Positions 16,901-24,536 of a stretch of 64,000 nt of DNA are shown in pieces (positions within the stretch are counted from its first letter, which is position 1; the number at the start of each line of letters is the position of its first letter). The notes below the pieces were generated by a model that was not told where the DNA came from, did not search any database, and saw only the letters and a program-made list of their open reading frames with translations. Location: the NCBI RefSeq assembly GCF_002368195.1, contig NZ_AP018178.1:4193421-4257420 (forward strand), written 5' to 3'. Source of the DNA: Calothrix sp. NIES-2100. GTDB taxonomy: Bacteria > Cyanobacteriota > Cyanobacteriia > Cyanobacteriales > Nostocaceae. A program made the position numbers and the translations under genes.

Positions 16901-18418
16901 ATGCCTAATCCCGCTAATAATTCATCATCAGTCTTAACTGAACAACCAACTAATACCAGCGAAGAAAATCAGCCTGTAGCAGCTAAGTCTCAAGATTGGT
17001 ATTACGGTACAGAAGAACTACTAGATGCCTTACCAAAACGTTGGACAAGGTCACTACTATATTTACTAGTAATTTTTAGTGCCATCGTATTACCTTGGGC
17101 GATGCTATCACAAATTGACGAAACCGGAAGCGCTAGAGGTCGGATTGAACCATTAGGTGAAACTCAAAGATTAGACACTCAAGCTAGCGGTAATATTATT
17201 GCTGTCAAAGTCAAAGAAGGTGAACCCGTCAAAGCCGGACAGTTATTAGTAGAACTAGAATCTAATGTACTACGAACCGACTTACAACAGGGAAAAGCAA
17301 AACTAGACGGGCTAATCAATCGCCTCGCACAACTAGAACTATTTAAAAACCAATTACAACTAGCAATTGGTGTGCAAGAACAACAAAACAAATCCCAAGA
17401 ATTAGAAAAACTTTCTCAAGTTCATCAAGCACAGCAAAATTTAGATGCTAAACAGAGTACTTATAACCTACAAAAATTAGAGAAACTCGCATTAGTCAAT
17501 CAGGCAGAACAAAACCAGGTTTCTACTCAGACATCCTATAACTTAGCTATAAATCGTTGGCGGACAGATTTAGTAGAAATCCAACGTTATCGCCCGCTAG
17601 GCGAACAGGGTGCTGTGCCGCAAATTAAAGTAGTAGAACTAGAAAAAATTGCTGATGAAAGCGAAAGAATATATGAGCAAAATGAATCTGATGTCAAACA
17701 AGCAAAGTTACGCTTACAAGAAGAACAAAACCGTTATCAGGGAATAATGCGCCAAGCCCAAGCAGATATTGTACAAGCAAAGTTGAGGTTAGAAGAACAA
17801 CAAAATAGTTATCAAAGTTTAGTTCAGGCTGGTAAATTGTCTTTGTTAAAAAATCAGGAACAACTGAAAGATATGCAAACCCAAATTACCAGCCTGAAAT
17901 CAGAAATAGCTCAAACCAGAAGCCAGATTACTTCTATCAAACTACAGTTAGCACAACGTTTAATCAAATCACCAATTGATGGTGTAATTTTTAATTTACC
18001 CATCAAAAAACCTGGTGTAGTTGTCCAAACTGGTCAAACAATCGCCCAAATTGCGCCTAAAGAGATTCCCTTTATTCTCAAAGCCAATATGCCTAGTCAA
18101 CAAAGTGGTTTCTTAAAAGTAGGAATGGCAGTTAAAATCAAATTTGATGCCTATCCATTCCAAGATTATGGAGTAGTAGCCGGCAAAGTCATGCGGATAT
18201 CGCCAGATTCCAAAGTTATGGAAACTCCTCAAGGCAAAATAGAAGTTTTTGAAATGGATATAGCCCTAAATCAAACTGAGATTAAATCTGGTAATAAACG
18301 TATTCCCTTAACCCCTGGACAAACAGCAACAGCAGAGGTAATTGTGCGTCAGCGCCGCCTGATGGATTTCATTTTAGATCCGTTTAAAAAGCTCCAAAAA
18401 GGTGGTTTAGACCTTTAA
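16901..18418 (+). CDS. HlyD-family periplasmic adaptor (membrane fusion protein)
   Basis: The 505-residue protein has a cytoplasmic N-terminus, one membrane helix at about 51-71 (LLYLLVIFSAIVLPWAML), and a first lipoyl half-motif (GRIEPLGETQRLDTQASG, then VKEGEPVKAGQLLVELES). A long coiled coil follows (about 125-350) made of LEKLSQVHQAQQN-like and RLQEEQNRYQ-like repeats. The second lipoyl half (IKSPIDGVIFNLPIKKPG) and a beta-barrel domain close the protein. HlyD proteins bridge the inner-membrane exporter to an outer-membrane TolC channel. It lies 337 bases after the C39-ABC exporter on the same strand and is its natural partner. No TolC gene is nearby. Confidence 0.93.
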   Translation: MPNPANNSSSVLTEQPTNTSEENQPVAAKSQDWYYGTEELLDALPKRWTRSLLYLLVIFSAIVLPWAMLSQIDETGSARGRIEPLGETQRLDTQASGNIIAVKVKEGEPVKAGQLLVELESNVLRTDLQQGKAKLDGLINRLAQLELFKNQLQLAIGVQEQQNKSQELEKLSQVHQAQQNLDAKQSTYNLQKLEKLALVNQAEQNQVSTQTSYNLAINRWRTDLVEIQRYRPLGEQGAVPQIKVVELEKIADESERIYEQNESDVKQAKLRLQEEQNRYQGIMRQAQADIVQAKLRLEEQQNSYQSLVQAGKLSLLKNQEQLKDMQTQITSLKSEIAQTRSQITSIKLQLAQRLIKSPIDGVIFNLPIKKPGVVVQTGQTIAQIAPKEIPFILKANMPSQQSGFLKVGMAVKIKFDAYPFQDYGVVAGKVMRISPDSKVMETPQGKIEVFEMDIALNQTEIKSGNKRIPLTPGQTATAEVIVRQRRLMDFILDPFKKLQKGGLDL

Positions 18419-18421
18419 GTT

Positions 18422-18570
18422 ATACCAATTTTTTATGAAGCTGCATAGAATTCGATCCCCCCTAGCCCCCCTTAATAAGGGGGGAACCGGAAAAACATCT
18501 ATTAAAGTCCCCCTTTTTAAGGGGGATTTAGGGGGATCTAGATATGTGCAACTTCACATTAAATTGGTAT
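18422..18570. mobile_element. MITE-like element with ATACCAATTT ends
   Basis: The element is 149 bp with imperfect terminal inverted repeats of about 26 bp (ATACCAATTT...TGAAG.TGCA). The interior is a GATCCCCC/GGGGGATC palindrome, also seen inside the element at 30934-31077. It sits between the hlyD-like and parvulin-like genes, and ORFs crossing it are artefacts. Confidence 0.85.
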
Positions 18571-18609
18571 TACATAAAAATATCTTGAAATTATCCAAGG
18601 AATCCAAAA

Positions 18610-19395
18610 ATGTTCAAAACTATGAATGTATCTCAAAAAGAAATAATTGAACAACTGAAAATTTCTTGTCAAGTGCCCAGTTTATTAGAAGCGATCGCCA
18701 GCCGGAAAATTATCTTTAATACAGCTAAAGAAGCAGGTATTACAGTAGAAAATGAAGAACTCCAAGAAGCGGCTGATGCTTTAAGGGCAGCCAACAGACT
18801 CGTCAAAGCTGAAGATACTTGGAAATGGCTACAAAAACATTATCTTAGTTTAGAAGATTTTGAACAAATCGCCGAAATTAATTTGCTGTCTCTCAAATTA
18901 GCGGCTCATTTATTTGCGGACAAAGTTGAAGCATATTTTTATGAAAATCAACTGAATTATCTTGCAGCAGTTACCTATGAAGTTGTCTTAGAAGATGAAG
19001 ATTTAGCTTGGGAATTATTTTATGCAGTAACTGAAGGTGAAATTACTTTCCAAGATGTAACTCGTCAACATATCCAAAATCCAGAACTCCGTCGCGCTGG
19101 TGGCTATCGTGGAGTTAAAAATCGTCAAGAATTTAAACCGGATATTGCAGCTGCTGTCTTTGTGGCTAATCCTCCTGAGTTACTCAAACCGATTATCATT
19201 GCCCAAAAAGTGCATCTAATTTGGGTTGAGGAAATCATCCAGCCAAAATTAGAACAGCAGTTATGCTTAAAGATTATGGGTGAGTTATTCGCAGATTGGT
19301 TAAAGCAACAAATAGCCCAAGTAGAAATTATTCCCCATTTTGAATCAGATTCCTATTCTCAACCAGTGCAGGAATTGCTGAGGATCGCTTCATAA
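18610..19395 (+). CDS. Parvulin/SurA-like peptidylprolyl isomerase family protein
   Basis: The 261-residue protein has a helical SurA-like N-terminal half (about 1-125, with LLEAIASRKIIFNTAKEAGITV). It is followed by a PpiC-like domain: EITFQDVTRQHIQNPELRRAGGYRGVKNRQEFKPDIAAAVFVANPPELLKPI and then KVHLIWVEEIIQPKLEQQL. The GGYRG and PELLKPI stretches match the parvulin fold, though several active-site residues look weakly conserved and activity is uncertain. No signal peptide is present, so it would act in the cytoplasm, perhaps as a chaperone for export cargo. An AAGGAA ribosome site precedes the ATG at 18610. It is the last gene of the export locus, before the hairpin at 19419-19451. Confidence 0.85.
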   Translation: MFKTMNVSQKEIIEQLKISCQVPSLLEAIASRKIIFNTAKEAGITVENEELQEAADALRAANRLVKAEDTWKWLQKHYLSLEDFEQIAEINLLSLKLAAHLFADKVEAYFYENQLNYLAAVTYEVVLEDEDLAWELFYAVTEGEITFQDVTRQHIQNPELRRAGGYRGVKNRQEFKPDIAAAVFVANPPELLKPIIIAQKVHLIWVEEIIQPKLEQQLCLKIMGELFADWLKQQIAQVEIIPHFESDSYSQPVQELLRIAS

Positions 19396-19418
19396 ACTTT
19401 TGATTATATATATAGCTT

Positions 19419-19451
19419 AGATCCCCGACTTATTTAAGAAGTCGGGGATCT
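19419..19451. terminator. Strong hairpin ending the export locus
   Basis: AGATCCCCGACTT and AAGTCGGGGATCT form a 13-bp perfect stem with a seven-base loop, 24 bases after the parvulin-like gene. There is no T run, so it may also be a dispersed palindrome acting as a terminator. Confidence 0.6.
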
Positions 19452-19463
19452 GGGCATAACAAG

Positions 19464-19534
19464 GCAGATTGCAAAAGAGTACAGATAATTGTAAGGGTAC
19501 AACAATTTTGTGCCCCTATCTCTGTACTTCATTG
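19464..19534. repeat. Degenerate relative of the 12666-12754 element
   Basis: GCAGATTGCAA, GTACAGATAATTGTAAGG and TGCCCCTA match, in order, the reverse complement of the element at 12666-12754. Confidence 0.65.
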
Positions 19535-19689
19535 ATAAAAAATAATTTCTCTAAACACAAAATGCAGTTTGCGTTTAGAGAAATTGTTTGTAAATATTTT
19601 AAAGAATTACCCAGTTTATTGTCTAATTACTTGAGATGTTATCTCGTTATAAATTAAATAATAATTGGTAATTCAATCAACAGTAATTA

Positions 19690-19902
19690 TTAGTTTGCAT
19701 CCAATAGGAGTTTCAGGGCTGTCAGATATGTTTTGGCCAACACTTTAACAATTTTTTCTATCAACTTACCATAGCCTTTAATAAAAGCACCTACTATGAG
19801 TGGATTATAACCACCGTTAATAAATGCGGCTTCAGTTTCAGCTACTTCATTGATGAAGGAATTGGAGTCAATAGCCAAGTCGGAAATTGTGATTCTAGAC
19901 AT
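19690..19902 (-). CDS. Candidate double-Gly-leader secreted peptide
   Basis: The 70-residue ORF falls into two parts. Residues 1-31 are acidic and end ETEAAFINGG, with the double Gly at 30-31, the site expected for C39 peptidases; the leader hydrophobic pattern ISDLAIDS, then FINEV, fits that type. Residues 32-70 form a 39-residue core beginning YNPLIVGAFIKGYGKLIEK. Six Lys spaced three to seven apart, and aliphatic residues on the other face, predict a cationic amphipathic helix with net charge about +4. The gene is convergent with, and about 295 bases from, the C39-exporter locus. An AGG lies 13-15 bases before the ATG. I infer an exported antimicrobial or signalling peptide. It has no Cys, and no Ser/Thr cluster pointing to lanthionine chemistry. 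Confidence 0.65.
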   Translation of the reverse strand: MSRITISDLAIDSNSFINEVAETEAAFINGGYNPLIVGAFIKGYGKLIEKIVKVLAKTYLTALKLLLDAN

Positions 19903-20015
19903 GATTGTTTTACCTGGTATAAGTAATTTGTTTGGTAATTAAGCTTGTGTTTGCTTAACTCTTGAATCTATCTTCGGCGATATCAAAAGTGAAATCAATA
20001 GCTTTAAAAAGGAGA

Positions 20016-20041
20016 TAAGACATAATTAAAGGAGTTTTGTC
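20016..20041. repeat. 26-bp direct repeat, copy 1
   Basis: TAAGACATAATTAAAGGAGT (first 20 of 26 bases) is repeated exactly at 20127-20152, 111 bases away. It lies in the 19903-20346 spacer upstream of the peptide gene, which otherwise shows no gene. Confidence 0.85.
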
Positions 20042-20126
20042 TTTTGATTAAAAAGATAAAAATACTCAGCAATCAAAGGTCTATCTTGATTTTAATTCAT
20101 ACATTATTTGGCAAGATAAATGTTTT

Positions 20127-20152
20127 TAAGACATAATTAAAGGAGTTTTGTC
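20127..20152. repeat. 26-bp direct repeat, copy 2
   Basis: Exact second copy of 20016-20041, same orientation. On the minus strand both copies can encode DKTPLIMS; the copies then diverge. Confidence 0.85.
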
Positions 20153-20346
20153 CAGAAAGAATAAATATTTGATTTTCAGATCCTCGACTGCTTCAAGGAT
20201 GCTGCTGGGGAATGGTGGGTTTGACTCCTCAATGTTGATACAAATAATTCTTTCGCTTACCCGATATAACGCCCGCAGGAACCGATAGCCCGGAGGTGAC
20301 GGCGGGATTGCAGGATAGGCAAGGGGTGTTAACCTGATTCGCATTT

Positions 20347-20766
20347 GCTATATCGGGGAACCCAATTACTATTTCGGCAAACCCAATTACTATATCGGGG
20401 AACCTAAAAGCTATTTCGGCAAACCCAAAAGCTATTTCGGCGATCGCAAAAGCTATATCGGAGAACCCAAAAGCTATTTCGGAGAACCCAAAAGCTATTT
20501 CGGGGAACCCAAAAGCTATTTCGGCGATCGCAAAAGCTATTTCGGAGAACCCAAAAGCTATTTCGGAGAACCCAAAAGCTATTTCGGGGAACCCAAAAGC
20601 TATTTCGGAGAACCCAAAAGCTATTTCGGAGAACCCAAAAGCTATTTCGGCGATCGCAAAAGCTATTTCGGCGATCGCAATTACTATTTCGGCAAACCCA
20701 AAAGCTATTTCGGCGATCGCAAAAGCTATTTCGGCGATCGCAAAAGCTATTTCGGCGATCGCAACA
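20347..20766. repeat. 21-bp minisatellite, 20 units
   Basis: Twenty units of exactly 21 bp run with no indel. The consensus starts GCTATTTCGGAGAACCCAAA, and the middle alternates between a GAGAACCC form and a GCGATCGC (HIP1) form. A 188-residue minus-strand ORF across it (EIAFGFS-type heptads) follows only from the period being divisible by three. Confidence 0.95.
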
Positions 20767-20893
20767 CTGGCGGTAGTGTAGGTAAACTCAGTCAATCAGA
20801 ATTGCCCCCAACTATACTACAAAACGTAAATAAACTTGAAACCCGTACCATTGACCATTGACGATTGACTTTTGACAAGCGCTATCATAGGCG

Positions 20894-20906
20894 GATAATG
20901 ATTATC
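20894..20906. promoter_or_regulatory. Zur/Fur-like box upstream of the COG0523 gene
   Basis: The perfect palindrome GATAAT-G-ATTATC lies 21 bases before the ATG at 20927. Cyanobacterial Zur boxes have this 7-1-7 TGATAATNATTATCA form. Zur control of COG0523 GTPases is established in Anabaena, so zinc regulation is a strong inference. Confidence 0.7.
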
Positions 20907-20926
20907 ACTACAGATGCTTTGAGATT

Positions 20927-21898
20927 ATGATCTCTGCCGAAACATCCAATTCAGTCCCTGTAACAGTTCTCACCGGCTATCTTGGTGCAGGTAAAACAAC
21001 CTTACTCAATCACATCCTGACTTACGAACACGGTAAGAAAGTAGCCGTCATCGTTAATGAGTTTGGGGAAGTAGGTATAGACAATCAATTGGTTATCGAT
21101 GCGGATGAAGAAATTTTTGAAATGAATAATGGCTGTATCTGTTGTACAGTCAGAGGCGACTTGATTCGCATCATTGGTAATTTGATGAAGCGGCGTGATA
21201 AATTTGACCATTTAGTCATTGAAACTACTGGTCTAGCTGACCCCGCGCCGGTGATTCAGACATTCTTTGTGGATGAAGATATGCAAAGCCAGCTATCTTT
21301 AGATGCAGTGGTAACCGTTGTTGATGCCAAGCATATCTGGCAGCATTGGGAAGCCGATGAAGCCCAAGAACAGATTGCTTTTGCTGATGTAATTTTACTG
21401 AATAAAACTGATTTAGTAACACCGGATGTCCTAGAAGAACTAGAAAAGCGGATTCGGGGAATGAATGCTTTAGCGAAAATTTACCGTACCCGCAATTCTG
21501 AGTTAGACATGGATGCTTTATTGGGAGTACAAGCCTTTGATTTAGATCGTGCCTTAGAAATTGACCCAAATTTCTTAGGTGAAGATGCCCATGTACATGA
21601 TGAAACTGTCTATTCTGTCGCTTTAGTAGAAAAGGGTGCAGTTGATGGGCAAAAATTAAATGCTTGGATGACAGAATTACTCCGGACTCAAGGCCCCGAT
21701 ATCTTCCGCATGAAAGGCATTTTAAATCTTGCTGGGGAAGAAAACCGCTTTGTCTTCCAAGGAGTGCATATGATATTTGATGGTAAACCCGATCGCCCCT
21801 GGAAACCTACCGAAACTCCAAAAAACGAACTAGTATTCATCGGGCGCAATCTAGATGAAGCCAAACTCAAGCAAGATTTTTTAGCTTGTTTAGTTTGA
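20927..21898 (+). CDS. COG0523 (CobW-like) metal-chaperone GTPase, probably zinc-responsive
   Basis: COG0523 proteins are G3E GTPases thought to hand metal to target apoproteins. The 323-residue sequence shows Walker A GYLGAGKTTLLNHIL (17-31), the metal-binding CxCC motif NGCICCTVRGDL (Cys70, Cys72, Cys73), ETTGLADPAPV, and NKTD (about 164-167) for guanine recognition. The C-terminal CobW domain is full (FRMKGILNLAGEENRFVFQGVHMIFDG). The Zur-like palindrome at 20894-20906 just upstream argues for induction under zinc limitation rather than a cobalamin role. The WD40 gene begins 94 bases downstream on the same strand and may be in the same operon. Confidence 0.92.
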   Translation: MISAETSNSVPVTVLTGYLGAGKTTLLNHILTYEHGKKVAVIVNEFGEVGIDNQLVIDADEEIFEMNNGCICCTVRGDLIRIIGNLMKRRDKFDHLVIETTGLADPAPVIQTFFVDEDMQSQLSLDAVVTVVDAKHIWQHWEADEAQEQIAFADVILLNKTDLVTPDVLEELEKRIRGMNALAKIYRTRNSELDMDALLGVQAFDLDRALEIDPNFLGEDAHVHDETVYSVALVEKGAVDGQKLNAWMTELLRTQGPDIFRMKGILNLAGEENRFVFQGVHMIFDGKPDRPWKPTETPKNELVFIGRNLDEAKLKQDFLACLV

Positions 21899-21902
21899 AA
21901 AT

Positions 21903-21931
21903 TGTCATTTGTCATTTGTCATTTGTCATTT
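21903..21931. repeat. Heptanucleotide STRR (GTCATTT)
   Basis: Four near-perfect copies of GTCATTT are followed by a C/T-rich stretch up to the WD40 start. The same heptamer family recurs at about 35940-35980, 44565-44607, 47021-47041 and 57064-57100. Confidence 0.85.
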
Positions 21932-21992
21932 CATCCTTCGCCCTTTCCCCTTTCCCCCTTTCCCTGTTTCCCCTTCCCCCTTCCCCTTCCCC

Positions 21993-23036
21993 ATGAACTC
22001 CACAACCACTAAATCCCAAGAATTTGCAGAATACTCTTCAGGGTTACTTTCAGATTATGTAACTGCGATCGCTTGGTCAACTGATGGTAATACCCTAGCA
22101 GCCACTTCGGCGGCGGGGGAAGTAGTGATGTGGAATCATGATGACTTAGTCACCTTGCAGACTGGGAATGGTAAATCAGTAGATTGCATTGCTTTTTCGC
22201 CTGATGGTAAATTTTTAGCTGTTGCGGGACAAGATGGACAGGTAAAAATTTGGCAAGGTGATGAATTAATCGCCACTTTGGACAATGCCCCAGCATGGGT
22301 TGATAAGCTAGCTTGGAATCATACTAGTAATCAACTGGCTTTTAGTTTGGGGCGTTATGTCCAAGTTTGGGATGCAGATACTAATGATATTGTTGTCACC
22401 TTAAATTTTGATAACTCATCGGTGTTGGGTATTGACTGGCGCAGGGATGGGCAATACTTAGCCATTAGCGGTTATCAGGGGGTGAAGATTTGGCACACCC
22501 AAGACTGGGATGAGGAACCATATATATTATCCATGTCTACCGTGAGTGTAGCGATGGCATGGTCTCCCGATGGTAAATTTCTCGGTTCGGGTAACATGGA
22601 TCGTAGCGTCACCCTTTTGGAATGGGGTAACCCTGACCCTTGGGTGATGCGCGGGTTTCCGGGTAAAATTCGCCAATTAGCATGGTCAGAAGCTACCACA
22701 TCATTAGGCGCACCGATTTTAGCATCATCCAGCGTTGAAGGTGTTGTAGTTTGGGAAAAACTGGAAGATGATTCCTTAGGATGGGAAGCAAGAGTTTTGA
22801 CTAATCATGTAGAGGTAATAAATGCGATCGCATTTGCACCCCAAAGCTTCCTACTAGCTTCCGCCGCTGCTGACGGCTGGCTGTGTTTGTGGAATAATGC
22901 CCAAGAAGTCAGCCAAATTCTTACAGGTGTATCAGCAGGATTTTCCTGTCTCGCTTGGCATCCTCAAAGTAATTATCTCGCCGCCGGTGGCGAACAAGGA
23001 GAATTACTTATTTGGTCAAAAGTATTATCTGATTAA
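21993..23036 (+). CDS. WD40 repeat protein (single beta-propeller)
   Basis: The protein is 347 residues from the ATG at 21993. An upstream in-frame ATG would only add translation of the C/T-rich STRR spacer, so I reject it. Seven to eight WD40 blades are visible, for example VDCIAFSPDGKFLAVAGQDGQVKIW, VSVAMAWSPDGKFLGSGNMDRSVTLLEW and FSCLAWHPQSNYLAAGGEQGELLIW. Blades are diverged from each other, unlike the near-identical repeats at 49696-51384. There are no signal peptide and no other domain, so it is probably a cytoplasmic scaffold. The position 94 bases after the COG0523 GTPase suggests a shared zinc-regulated transcript. Confidence 0.88.
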   Translation: MNSTTTKSQEFAEYSSGLLSDYVTAIAWSTDGNTLAATSAAGEVVMWNHDDLVTLQTGNGKSVDCIAFSPDGKFLAVAGQDGQVKIWQGDELIATLDNAPAWVDKLAWNHTSNQLAFSLGRYVQVWDADTNDIVVTLNFDNSSVLGIDWRRDGQYLAISGYQGVKIWHTQDWDEEPYILSMSTVSVAMAWSPDGKFLGSGNMDRSVTLLEWGNPDPWVMRGFPGKIRQLAWSEATTSLGAPILASSSVEGVVVWEKLEDDSLGWEARVLTNHVEVINAIAFAPQSFLLASAAADGWLCLWNNAQEVSQILTGVSAGFSCLAWHPQSNYLAAGGEQGELLIWSKVLSD

Positions 23037-23097
23037 CGATTTGGATATAAATCAGAGAATACCAAATATGAATCATGGAAAAAACACATCTGTCGTA

Positions 23098-23321
23098 AGG
23101 GTTTAGCACTGCTCATTGGTGTCAACTTAAGCTCAAACGCTTATTCCACATGCATTTTACCCCACCCCTCAATCCCCTCCCCGTAAACGGGGAGGGGAGG
23201 TTTTGCGTCAGCAAAGCCGGGGTGGGGTAACGCGGATCTTGATGGTAGGCGATTTAATTCAAAATTACGTCTTGATCAGGGTTTGGCGTTAAGTTGACAC
23301 GTATGAGCACTGCTAAACCCT
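23098..23321. mobile_element. MITE-like element with long TIRs, containing a nested palindrome
   Basis: Terminal inverted repeats of about 36 bp (AGGGTTTAGCA.TGCTCAT..GTGTCAACTTAA) bound the element. Inside, CCCCACCCC...GGGGTGGGG at 23160-23227 holds a further CCTCCCCG/CGGGGAGG stem. Its inner tips recur at 29228-29432. Confidence 0.8.
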
Positions 23322-23465
23322 GCATAGCGCGGATTTATGTACCATCAAACTAATGATTGAGCAAAGCCGGAAATTTCCGATTTTGGTCAATTCATAAAAT
23401 AATTAATTTGTACAGTGAGTAAGACTTCATTTCTACCCCTTTCAAGGTGACTCGTAAAATCCGTT

Positions 23466-23546
23466 TTTTCTCTGCGCTCTCTGCGGACTCTGCGGTTAAA
23501 ATAGTAATTTATTTAACCACAGAGACACAGAGGACACAGAGATAAG
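23466..23546. repeat. Palindrome of the CTCTGCG family
   Basis: CTCTGCGGACTCTGCGGTTAA pairs imperfectly with TTAACCACAGAGACACAGAGG. Related arms occur at 16760-16795, 42105-42180 and 43280-43310. Confidence 0.7.
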
Positions 23547-23609
23547 AGATTAAAAAGAGATTTTTTGAGCAAAATTTTTATCCACCTTGAAAGGGCTAGA
23601 CTTCATTTC

Positions 23610-23918
23610 TTAGGCTACATCATGACAGGGAAGTTGAGGAATTTGATTGTAAACTTCTGCATTCTCTGACAAAGCTTGGCGTAAATCATATTGGGTTTGT
23701 AAATTCAACCAAAACTGAGCGCTGTTACCAAAATAGCGAGATAGCCGCAAAGCTGTATCTGCTGTAATACTGCGCTTTCCTGATAAAATTTCGCTAATCC
23801 GTGTTTGAGCAACACCTATATCTTTGCTCAATCTATAAGCTGTAATATTTAGCGGTTCCAAAAATTCTACTTGCAGAATTTCGCCAGGATAGATATTTGT
23901 CAGACGGTTATTCATCAT
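23610..23918 (-). CDS. HigA-type antitoxin without adjacent toxin
   Basis: The 102-residue protein opens NIYPGEILQVEFLEPLNITAYRLSKDIGVAQTRISEILSGKRSITADTALRLSRYFG. This is the XRE-type HTH of HigA/VapI addiction-module antidotes, and it continues with the family tail NSAQFWLNLQTQYDLR. HigA normally binds the HigB RelE-fold RNase and represses the operon. Usual order places higB directly upstream; here the upstream side (23919-24031) is too short for a toxin and is followed by a divergent gene. It is therefore an orphan antitoxin or a remnant, possibly kept as a regulator. Confidence 0.85.
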   Translation of the reverse strand: MMNNRLTNIYPGEILQVEFLEPLNITAYRLSKDIGVAQTRISEILSGKRSITADTALRLSRYFGNSAQFWLNLQTQYDLRQALSENAEVYNQIPQLPCHDVA

Positions 23919-24031
23919 GATTTTTTGGGCACTAATTAAGAAATTTACCAGTCATTAATCTCCGTAGTCTCGGTTGAACGTAGCCAATTTATTGGCTATG
24001 CTGTATCACCAGCAGTCTTTATTTCTGAACT

Positions 24032-24295
24032 ATGAATATACTCAAACTGATTTTGCTTGCTTTTCCTGCCTTTGTTGCATCTGTGCTGTTCATCACCAAT
24101 CCAGCACAGGCAGCCAGTGTAAATTATGCAGATGCCACACAAATCACGATGGTAGTATCTGCACAACCCATGCATGAATTCATCGCCCCAAAATTAACAC
24201 CTGCATCCAATCCCATCAGCGATCAACTTGGTTGCAGTTGCGCTAGTTGTGTTAAGTCTCAATTTCATTTACTACAAGGCAAGTTACCTATTTAA
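24032..24295 (+). CDS. Small secreted protein with C-terminal CxCxxC motif (paralogue of 3954-4316)
   Basis: The 87-residue protein has a signal peptide (MNILKLILLAFPAFVASVLF, cleavage near NPAQAA-S at about 27), a short variable middle, and a C-terminus that begins LGCSCASCVKSQFHLLQG and ends about 14 residues after the last Cys. The C-x-C-x-x-C core, the spacing to the following Leu and Gly, and the terminal Pro match the gene at 3954-4316. The two middles do not align, so selection seems to act on the signal peptide and the Cys tail. It is divergent from the HigA-like gene. I cannot name a family. Confidence 0.7.
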   Translation: MNILKLILLAFPAFVASVLFITNPAQAASVNYADATQITMVVSAQPMHEFIAPKLTPASNPISDQLGCSCASCVKSQFHLLQGKLPI

Positions 24296-24312
24296 TCGTA
24301 GTCCAGAGGTCT

Positions 24313-24373
24313 TAGGGGCGGGTTAAGCGAGATAGTCGTGAATGATTGGATTATATTTGTGAACCCACCCCTA
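24313..24373. repeat. Palindromic repeat related to 5682-5743
   Basis: TAGGGGCGGGTTAAGCGAG and GTGAACCCACCCCTA are inverted ends of the GTAGGGGCGGGTT family, with one mismatch in the arms. Confidence 0.75.
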
Positions 24374-24536
24374 CTGCTTGTGAGAAATGTAGGTAAAATC
24401 CTGATACCTTCTCTATAAACTTGCACTAAATGATTAACTCTCTCTTTCTTGGCGTACTTGGCGTACTTGGCGGTTAATTTATAAATATTAAGTGCATCGT
24501 CACAGAGAAATGGTATGAATACGGGATTTTTTTAAA

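Noticed and set aside
18435..18650. 71-residue plus-strand ORF
   Set aside because: It runs through the MITE-like element at 18422-18570 into the parvulin-like gene in another frame.
6118..19395. RTX protein as cargo of the C39-ABC/HlyD exporter
   Set aside because: The exporter keeps a catalytic C39 triad for double-Gly leaders, whereas RTX proteins use a C-terminal uncleaved signal; the genes are also about 4 kb apart with unrelated genes between.
20229..20795. 188-residue minus-strand ORF with EIAFGFS/EIAFAIA heptads
   Set aside because: It is the translation of the 21-bp minisatellite; a period divisible by three keeps frames open. No ribosome site and no domain.
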